Assembly: GCF_017833525.1 (NCBI RefSeq) | Contig: NZ_JAFICD010000006.1 | Span: forward strand, 310,001 to 374,000 | Direction of reading: 5' to 3' | DNA from: Duganella sp. 1411 | GTDB taxonomy: Bacteria > Pseudomonadota > Gammaproteobacteria > Burkholderiales > Burkholderiaceae_D | Length of the DNA: 64,000 nt | In this document: positions 58,175 through 64,000 of the stretch, in pieces | Layout: each line of letters opens with the position of its first letter | How positions within the stretch are numbered: position 1 is the first letter of the stretch | Made by a program: the position numbers and the translations under genes | Notes under the pieces: model-generated | The model's database searches: none | Told to the model about the DNA's origin: nothing | The model's input: the letters and a program-made list of their open reading frames with translations, nothing else

Positions 58175-58771
58175 ATGACGAAAGCAGAAAAACCATCCGT
58201 GAACGGCCTGTCCGAGGCGCCGATGCTGGGCGACCACCTGGCAATGGATCTGCTGAACACCGAGGCCATCGTCGACGGGCAGTCGGTCGACTACTGGCAC
58301 AGCGGCGAAGACGTGCGCAAATGGTTGGCGCGCCACGGCATCGCGCCCATGGACGGCGACGGCCCGGTCGATCCGGACGCGCTGCTGGCGCGGGCGAGAA
58401 CGTTGCGCTCGCTGGTGAGGCGGCTGATCGAGCAGCGCAAACAGGAAACGCTGGGCGATATCGCCGCGCTGGACGCGTATCTGCGCGCCTACGTCAGCGC
58501 GCCGCACCTGGCGCGCGACAGCGAAGGCGGCTTGACGCTGACGCGCCAGGCCCGCGCCGAGCCGGTCGCGTCGATGCTGGGGCCGCTTGCGGAAGCGACG
58601 GCGCAACTCCTGGTGGACGGCGATTTCGACCTCGTCAAACAATGCCAGCACCCCGAATGCGTCCTCTGGTTTTACGACCGCACCAAGGCGCACAAGCGTC
58701 GCTGGTGCAGCATGGCGTTGTGCGGCAATCGCCACAAGGCGGCCCAGTTCAGGAAAAAGGCTGCAATGTAG
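58175..58771 (+). CDS. CGNR zinc-finger (ABATE-type) regulator
   Basis: A 198-residue protein. An N-terminal helical ABATE-like domain (about 15-150, MLGDHLAMDLLNT) is followed by a CGNR zinc finger with C157, C162, C178 and C183, then GNR. Family members are presumed stress-related transcription regulators with little direct proof. Divergent from the alpha/beta hydrolase gene, which it probably controls. Confidence 0.85.
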   Translation: MTKAEKPSVNGLSEAPMLGDHLAMDLLNTEAIVDGQSVDYWHSGEDVRKWLARHGIAPMDGDGPVDPDALLARARTLRSLVRRLIEQRKQETLGDIAALDAYLRAYVSAPHLARDSEGGLTLTRQARAEPVASMLGPLAEATAQLLVDGDFDLVKQCQHPECVLWFYDRTKAHKRRWCSMALCGNRHKAAQFRKKAAM

Positions 58772-58880
58772 CGCTTGATCGATCGCCGGCCTCGCGCGCG
58801 ATCCGGAGTCGCCATGTCATGAATGCGTCACGCGCGCTGCTTAAGATGAGCCTTCTTTCATTTTGAGCAACTGCCCACCC

Positions 58881-60560
58881 ATGACACCATCGAATTCGCG
58901 TCGCAAATTCATCCGCAACTTTTCCGTCGGCGCCGCCGCCATCTCGCTGACGGCCTGCGGCGGCGACGATCCGTCCTACCAATCGATCACGTTCGCGCAC
59001 GGCGTGGCCAGCGGCGACCCGCTGCCCGACCGCGTGATCCTGTGGACCCGCGTCACGGCCGCCGCCGGCGCCGACGACATGGACGTGGGCTGGACGGTGG
59101 CCGAGGACAGCGCCTTTACCAAGACCGTCGCCTCCGGCACCGCCCGCGCCGGCGCGGCCGGCGACTACACCGTCAAGGTCGACGCCACCGGATTGTCGGC
59201 CAACCGCGCCTACTACTACCGCTTCCGCTGCCAGGGCGTGGACTCGCCGGTCGGACGCACCAAGACCTTGCCGACCGGCGCCGTGACGCGCGCGCGCTTC
59301 GCCGTCTTCAGCTGCTCGAACTACCCGGCCGGCTACTTCAACGTCTACGGCGACGCCGCCAAATTCGACGACATCGACGTCGGCCTGCACCTGGGCGACT
59401 ACATCTATGAATACGCCGCCGGCGGCTACGCGTCGCAGAACGCGGCCGGCATGAACCGGGTGTCGCAGCCGGCCACCGAAATCATCACGCTGACCGACTA
59501 TCGCCGCCGCTACCAGCAATACCGCACCGACCCGGACCTGCAGGCGGTGCACGCGCGCATTCCGTTCATCGCCGTCTGGGACGACCACGAACTGGCCAAC
59601 GACACCTGGCGCGAAGGCGCGGAAAACCACAATCCCGCCACCGAGGGCCTGTGGTCCGCGCGGCGCATGATGGCGATCCAGGCGTATCACGAATGGATGC
59701 CGATCCGCGTGCCCGACGCCGCGCGGCCGGACCGCATCTACCGCTCCTTCGACTTCGGCAACCTGCTGTCGCTGCACATGCTCGACACCCGCGTGATCGG
59801 CCGCGACAAACAACTGGCCTACGCCAGCTACGCCGGTGCCGACGGCAGCTTCAATAGCGCCGCGTTCACGGCGGACGTGTCGAACCCCGCGCGCCAGCTG
59901 ATGGGCGCCGAGCAGACCACATGGCTGCAGGGCCAGATGGGTAAGTCGACCGCCACCTGGCAGATCCTCGGCCAGCAAGTGCTAATGGCCCGCATGCTGC
60001 TGCCGGCGCCGATGGTGCTGACCGCCACCGGCTACGCGGCCTATCTCGCCCTCGCGGCCAAGGTGCAAGCCGGCGTGGCGCTGACCGACGCCGAACAGCT
60101 GCAACTGGCCGCGCCCAAGGTGCCGTACAACCTCGACGCGTGGGACGGCTACCAGGCCGCGCGCGAAACGGTGCTCAACATGGCACGCACGCTCAACAAG
60201 AATCTGGTGGTGCTGGCCGGCGACACGCACAACGCCTGGGCCAGCGACCTGGCCGACGTCAACGGCCAGGCGGTCGGAGTCGAATTCGGCGTGCCGTCGG
60301 TGACCTCGCCCGGCTTCGAGAGCTACTTCCCCACCGCCGCGCCGGCGATGGTGGCGGCCGGCATGGAGCAACTGATCGGGCCTTTGCAATACGCGGAGAC
60401 GGCGTCGCGCGGCTTCGTGGTGTTGACCGTCACGCCGGGCGAGGCACGCGCCGAGTACCGCTATGTCGACACCGTCCAGTCGAAAACCTACACGGCCTCC
60501 GTCGGCAAGACGCTGCGCATGCTGCCGGGGGCGGCCAACCGCAAGATCGTGGCCGGCTGA
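58881..60560 (+). CDS. phoD: PhoD-type alkaline phosphatase/phosphodiesterase, Tat-exported
   Basis: A 559-residue enzyme. Tat signal SRRKFI (6-11) followed by a short hydrophobic run that ends in LTAC (C26), a possible lipobox. Metal and phosphate residues appear in LGDYIYEY (D173, Y174), WDDHE (D234-E237) and AGDTHNAW (D448, H450). It releases phosphate from mono- and diesters outside the cytoplasm. I use the ATG at 58881; a TTG at 58863 is also possible. No Pho box was recognised. Confidence 0.9.
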   Translation: MTPSNSRRKFIRNFSVGAAAISLTACGGDDPSYQSITFAHGVASGDPLPDRVILWTRVTAAAGADDMDVGWTVAEDSAFTKTVASGTARAGAAGDYTVKVDATGLSANRAYYYRFRCQGVDSPVGRTKTLPTGAVTRARFAVFSCSNYPAGYFNVYGDAAKFDDIDVGLHLGDYIYEYAAGGYASQNAAGMNRVSQPATEIITLTDYRRRYQQYRTDPDLQAVHARIPFIAVWDDHELANDTWREGAENHNPATEGLWSARRMMAIQAYHEWMPIRVPDAARPDRIYRSFDFGNLLSLHMLDTRVIGRDKQLAYASYAGADGSFNSAAFTADVSNPARQLMGAEQTTWLQGQMGKSTATWQILGQQVLMARMLLPAPMVLTATGYAAYLALAAKVQAGVALTDAEQLQLAAPKVPYNLDAWDGYQAARETVLNMARTLNKNLVVLAGDTHNAWASDLADVNGQAVGVEFGVPSVTSPGFESYFPTAAPAMVAAGMEQLIGPLQYAETASRGFVVLTVTPGEARAEYRYVDTVQSKTYTASVGKTLRMLPGAANRKIVAG

Positions 60561-60566
60561 TCGCAG

Positions 60567-61517
60567 TTAGCCTTGCACCAAAGCCTGGCTGGCGTTCCAC
60601 AGCCGCGCGGCGACGGCGTCGTCGTGCGCCACCGGGTTGGGCGAGCGCAGCGGCCAGCCGCCGGCGCGCGAGGCCTTGTCCTTGTAGCGGGCCATCTGGC
60701 TGTAATAGGCGCCCGAGTGCTGCGCCACCTCGGGCGCCAGCAGCGCGTGCAGCGTCGTCTGCGCGCCCTCCCACGGCTCGATCATGCCGGCCAGGCGCAT
60801 CACCGGAATCACCACCAGGCGCTGCAGCCACATCGGCAGCGGGACCGTCAACAGGTTGGTGTGCACGAAGCCGGGGTTGACGCTGGCGGTGGTCACGCCG
60901 GTGCCGGCCAGGCGGCGCCCCAGTTCGCGCGCGTGCAGCAGGTTGGCCAGCTTCGATTGCGCGTACGCCTCCCAGGAGTCGAATGGACGGCTGTGGTAGT
61001 TCAAGTCGTCGAAGTGGATCTCGCCCTTGCGGCCCATCGCGAATTCGTGGAAATAGCTCGACAGGTTGATCACGCGCGACGGCGCGCCGGCCTTCAGGGC
61101 CTCGGTCAGCAGGTTGGTCAGCAGGAAGTGCCCCAGATGGTTGACGCCGAACTGGGTTTCGAAGCCGTCCTTGGTGTGGCCGAACGGCGTTTTCATCACG
61201 CCGGCGTTGTTGACCAGGCCCTGCAGCTTGGGGTGATTGCGGTTGACCTCGGCGGCGAAGGCGCGCACCGACGCCAGGTCGGCCAGCTCGAGCGGGTAGA
61301 CGAACAGCTGCGCCGATGCCGTCTCGCGGCGGATCTCGGCGGCCACGCGCTGGCCCTCCTTGACGCGTCGCACACCCATGACGACTGTGGCGCCTTGCCT
61401 GGCCAGTTGCTGGGTGGTGACCAGGCCGATGCCGGAATTGGCGCCGGTGACGACATAGGTTTTGCCGGTCAAGTCCTGGTTGAGCAGTTCCGAACGAACC
61501 ATGAGTGGGGTAGGCAT
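60567..61517 (-). CDS. Short-chain dehydrogenase, retinol dehydrogenase-like
   Basis: A 316-residue SDR. TGANSGIG (24-31), NNAG (103-106), S153 or S154, and YAQSK with Y185 and K189. The long substrate loop (HTNLLTVPLPMWLQRL) is like that of retinol dehydrogenase/WWOX relatives. Substrate unknown. Divergent from a TetR gene that likely represses it; convergent with phoD, with only 6 bases between the stops. Confidence 0.88.
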   Translation of the reverse strand: MPTPLMVRSELLNQDLTGKTYVVTGANSGIGLVTTQQLARQGATVVMGVRRVKEGQRVAAEIRRETASAQLFVYPLELADLASVRAFAAEVNRNHPKLQGLVNNAGVMKTPFGHTKDGFETQFGVNHLGHFLLTNLLTEALKAGAPSRVINLSSYFHEFAMGRKGEIHFDDLNYHSRPFDSWEAYAQSKLANLLHARELGRRLAGTGVTTASVNPGFVHTNLLTVPLPMWLQRLVVIPVMRLAGMIEPWEGAQTTLHALLAPEVAQHSGAYYSQMARYKDKASRAGGWPLRSPNPVAHDDAVAARLWNASQALVQG

Positions 61518-61557
61518 ATCGCGCTCCGATGCAGGATAGAATAAATAAGGAACCAGT

Positions 61558-61584
61558 GGTCTTCAATATATAAGACCGCCGGTC
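61558..61584. promoter_or_regulatory. Putative TetR operator between SDR and tetR genes
   Basis: GGTCTT (61558-61563) and AAGACC (61572-61577) form a dyad around eight AT-rich bases. An overlapping palindrome GACC-GCC-GGTC (61574-61584) continues it. The site lies 41 bases from the SDR start and 56 from the TetR start, fitting control of both. Confidence 0.6.
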
Positions 61585-61639
61585 TCTTGTCAAGCGATGT
61601 CGCAGCCGATACAGTGGCGCCATCCAGCAATTTTTATCG

Positions 61640-62317
61640 ATGATCTTTATGACGACACCAGAACCCTTCCAACGCGCCCGCCGACCGGAACAGAAGGAAG
61701 AGCGCCGCCAGCATTTGCTGGACACGGCCAGGACGGCCCTGCACGGCGGCATGGAGGTAAGCGAACTGGGCCTGAACGAGCTGGCGCGCCAGGCGCAGAT
61801 GACCAAGTCGAACGTGTACCGGTATTTCGAGAACCGCGAGGCGCTGCTGCTGGCCTTGCTGGAGGAGGAATCGGCGCAATGGAGCGTCGAGCTGGGCGCG
61901 CGCCTGGCCGCCGCCAAGCCGGTCACGCCGGAACAGATCGCGCGCGACTTCGCCGGCTCCAGCGCGGCCCGGCCGCTGATGTGCAGGCTGTTCAGCATCC
62001 TGCCGTCCATCATCGAGCGCAACGTCTCGCCGGAGCGGCTGACGCAATTCAAGCGCCATTCACTGGCCTTGATAGCGGGCGCGGCGGAGCAACTGCACCA
62101 GGCGGCGCCGGTGCTGCCGTTCACCGCCTATGTGGAATTCATGCGGCAGGCCATCGCGCTGATGATCGGCTTGTGGCCGCTCGCCAGTCCGGCCGAAGCG
62201 CTGGCCGGCGTGCTGGAGCTGCCGGACCTGCAACCGTTGCGCTATGACTTCGAAGCCGATTTCGGAACCGGCCTGCTGCTGCTGCTGCGCGGCCTGGAGA
62301 CGCGGGCGGCGGGCTGA
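61640..62317 (+). CDS. TetR family transcriptional regulator
   Basis: A 225-residue regulator. The helix-turn-helix is at about 42-66 (LGLNELARQAQMTKSNVYRYFENREALL). The ligand domain (about 85-215) is helical with an all-hydrophobic C-terminal helix. Divergent from the SDR gene, with a dyad operator in between. An in-frame ATG three codons later (61649) is an equal start candidate; neither has a clear Shine-Dalgarno. Confidence 0.9.
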   Translation: MIFMTTPEPFQRARRPEQKEERRQHLLDTARTALHGGMEVSELGLNELARQAQMTKSNVYRYFENREALLLALLEEESAQWSVELGARLAAAKPVTPEQIARDFAGSSAARPLMCRLFSILPSIIERNVSPERLTQFKRHSLALIAGAAEQLHQAAPVLPFTAYVEFMRQAIALMIGLWPLASPAEALAGVLELPDLQPLRYDFEADFGTGLLLLLRGLETRAAG

Positions 62318-62343
62318 CGTCGCCGGGACCGGCCCACCGCCAA

Positions 62344-62829
62344 TTAATCGTGCATGTCGATCTCGGTGCGCTCTTTCTCGGTTTTCCCCAGCCAGCGCCG
62401 GTGCAGCATGCGCTCCAGCGGATGGCCGAGCAGGAAAAGCAGCATCACCAGTATCAAGCCGATGCCGGCCACGCGCCACGCGCCCATGCCGCAGACGATG
62501 CCGATGCAGGCCGTCATCCAGATCGAGGCGGCGGTGGTCAACCCTTTTATTTTTGCCGACCCATTATCGAGAACGATGACGCCGGCGCCGAGAAAGCCGA
62601 TGCCGGTGATGACTCCCTGCACCGCCCGGCTCAGCGCCTCGCGGCTGTACTGGCCGTCGAACGGCGCGAATTCCATGCTGGCCATGGCGACCAGCGCCGC
62701 GCCCAGCGCGACCAGGCCGAGCGTCTTCATGCCGGTCGGCTTGCCGTGCAGGTTACGCTCGAGCCCGATGACGCAGCCGAACAACAGCGCGACGCCCAGA
62801 CGGGCCGATATATCCCAATAATCCACCAT
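62344..62829 (-). CDS. MgtC/SapB family membrane protein
   Basis: A 161-residue protein with about four membrane segments. GVALLFGCVIGLERNLHGKPTG (with the conserved ERxxxG) and FLGAGVIV plus IKGLTTAASIWMTACIG are MgtC signatures. The C-terminal soluble domain of Salmonella MgtC is missing, as in many environmental relatives. Role: membrane, linked to Mg2+ or ATPase modulation; uncertain here. The start MVDYWDIS is chosen by family fit. Confidence 0.87.
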   Translation of the reverse strand: MVDYWDISARLGVALLFGCVIGLERNLHGKPTGMKTLGLVALGAALVAMASMEFAPFDGQYSREALSRAVQGVITGIGFLGAGVIVLDNGSAKIKGLTTAASIWMTACIGIVCGMGAWRVAGIGLILVMLLFLLGHPLERMLHRRWLGKTEKERTEIDMHD

Positions 62830-62915
62830 CGTTCGACACCTGAAAAACCGGCCGCGGCCGAGCGAACCAGCATACCACCGCGATCGATGGCTTAGCAACC
62901 GCCGGCCATCGCGCG

Positions 62916-63599
62916 CTACTCCAGCAGCGCCGCGATGGCCAGCGGCGTGCCGCTGGTGACGACCTGCACGCCGTCGGCGAATACGGCGAAGCGATAAACG
63001 AAGACCCGAAAGCCGGTGACCGCGTCGCCGGGGAACGCCGGGCCGTCGACGGCGGCCAGCGCCACCGCGCCCCCGCCGCCACTGCGCGCCACCCGCACCT
63101 GCGCCGCCTCGCCCCTGGCGTAGGCGAACTGCACGCCGGCGCAGCTCTTACCGCCCGGCGCGCCGGTGTAGCGCAGGTAGGCGGCCATCTGCTCGCACGC
63201 GGCCAGCAGGTCGGCGACCGCGTAGACGCCATCGGCGCGCGTGACGATCGACACCCATGGCCCGTGCGAGAACTGGCCGGGCTTGCGGTTCAATTCCAAC
63301 TCGGCGTTGTCGTCGTAGGCGGCCTTGGAGAACGGGAAGACGGCGCGTCCCAGCGCGTCGAGCGGCAAATCCAGGTGCGCGGTCTTGCTGTTGAGCGTCA
63401 GGCGCAGGCCGTCCATCGGGGCGCCGCCGTCGCGCGGGCGCAGGCGCAGGTGGTTCTGCAAAAACTGCTTCGGCTTGCCGTACTTTTCAAACCAGATCAT
63501 CTGGCGGTAGGCGTCGCGATAGCTGATCCAGTCAGACGCCTGCTGCGACCACGCGCACGCCGGGGCGAAGGCCAGCAAGAGCAGGAGGAATCTGAGCAT
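62916..63599 (-). CDS. Secreted protein of unknown function
   Basis: A 227-residue protein with a signal peptide (about 1-18, ending ACAWSQ). The body starts with DWISYRDAYRQMIWFEKYGKP and includes LNLDLP-like repeats (LDLPLDALGRAVFPFSKAAYDDNAELELN). Cys residues at about 134 and 152 may pair. The pattern reminds me of DUF2987-type proteins, but I cannot confirm it. The next gene, a MipA-like porin, stops 6 bases before its start, so the two are likely one operon. Confidence 0.65.
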   Translation of the reverse strand: MLRFLLLLLAFAPACAWSQQASDWISYRDAYRQMIWFEKYGKPKQFLQNHLRLRPRDGGAPMDGLRLTLNSKTAHLDLPLDALGRAVFPFSKAAYDDNAELELNRKPGQFSHGPWVSIVTRADGVYAVADLLAACEQMAAYLRYTGAPGGKSCAGVQFAYARGEAAQVRVARSGGGGAVALAAVDGPAFPGDAVTGFRVFVYRFAVFADGVQVVTSGTPLAIAALLE

Positions 63600-63605
63600 G
63601 GCGTG

Positions 63606-64000
63606 CTAGAACCGGTACGCCAGTCCGCTGGACCAGGTGATGAAATCGCGGCGGTCGACGATCGGGCTGTTGGCCGCCGGCGTGCCCAGGCGCGTGCCCA
63701 CCACCGAGGTGTTGACCAGCCAGCGGCTGCTCAACTCCCAGTTCCAGTTGGCGCCAGCGTTCAGCGCCATGACGCCGCCGGCGGGCCGGTAGGCGCCGAA
63801 CACCTCGTAGCGCTCGCGCATGACGGCGTCGCCGGCCCACGCCGCGCCGGCCGAAAACGACACCGTGTGGTGCGGCGCCAGCGACGCCAGCGTCTTTTGC
63901 AGGCCCACGCTGCCTTTCATGCCGCCGGCGCTGGTGTCGTAGACGAGGGTGGTGAGCAGCCGCACCTGATCGCCCAGATAGTAGTTATAGAATCCGCCCA
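63606..64000 (-). CDS. MipA/OmpV-family outer membrane protein, 3' part only
   Basis: The gene runs off the window end; the readable part is the C-terminal 131 residues. GGFYNYYLGDQVRLLTTLVYDT near the cut is typical of MipA/OmpV proteins, and the end SSGLAYRF has the terminal Phe of an outer-membrane barrel. Alternating amphipathic strands are visible. MipA links murein hydrolases and synthases in E. coli, OmpV acts as a porin; which applies is unknown. Probably upstream of and co-transcribed with the secreted protein gene. Confidence 0.78.
   Translation of the reverse strand, partial: GGFYNYYLGDQVRLLTTLVYDTSAGGMKGSVGLQKTLASLAPHHTVSFSAGAAWAGDAVMRERYEVFGAYRPAGGVMALNAGANWNWELSSRWLVNTSVVGTRLGTPAANSPIVDRRDFITWSSGLAYRF

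Overview
The window is a piece of a GC-rich betaproteobacterial chromosome. Its gene blocks (mreBCD-mrdA-rodA next to gatCAB, LysM-dprA-smg-topB divergent from def-fmt, rsmB-DUF4390-ntrY-ntrX, birA-coaX-SPOR) and the betaproteobacterial DUF3567 gene point to Burkholderiales. The style of the proteins and the dispersed GTAGGGCGGATTA repeats suggest Oxalobacteraceae (Massilia, Duganella or Janthinobacterium type). This assignment is inference from gene content and memory. No rRNA, tRNA, CRISPR array, prophage or intact transposase was seen.

Layout: 1-6.7 kb holds two ABC-2 export units, a natAB-type pair and an ATPase paired with a long permease fused to a periplasmic M1 metallopeptidase. 6.7-11 kb holds a chemoreceptor, a cupin and a hipBA module with three regularly spaced operators; both dispersed-repeat families lie nearby. 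11-18.6 kb is a housekeeping block (topB, smg, dprA and a LysM protein facing def-fmt). 18.6-30 kb carries mixed metabolic, envelope and signalling genes: a nitroreductase, a DsbA-fold isomerase, a secreted DUF2145 pair, cobalamin-dependent metH with a MetR-type box, an SPW membrane protein, a degenerate EAL-HDOD protein, a class II amidotransferase, DUF1287 and DUF3567. 30-35 kb is rsmB-DUF4390-ntrY-ntrX-like. 35-41.7 kb runs on the plus strand: argS, a SPOR protein, dsbA, an SDR, birA, coaX and a second SPOR protein.

The most striking region is 41.8-52.3 kb, a minus-strand elongasome operon: mreB-mreC-mreD followed by two PBP2 genes and two RodA genes in the order mrdA1-rodA1-rodA2-mrdA2, then rlpA. 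All four catalytic proteins look intact, and the two PBP2 copies differ at the second active-site motif (SCD against SCN). Divergent to it is gatC-gatA-gatB, ending in a clear intrinsic terminator.

56-64 kb is accessory: a lone DUF433 antitoxin-like gene, a DUF925 nucleotidyltransferase-like gene, two divergent regulator/enzyme pairs (CGNR regulator with an alpha/beta hydrolase, TetR with an SDR), a Tat-exported PhoD phosphatase, an MgtC-like protein, a secreted protein of unknown function and the 3' part of a MipA/OmpV-like outer-membrane protein cut by the window end. No intergenic gap exceeds about 300 bases. Many gaps are filled by two families of palindromic repeats, including a 174-bp element present twice, 48 kb apart, with four differences.
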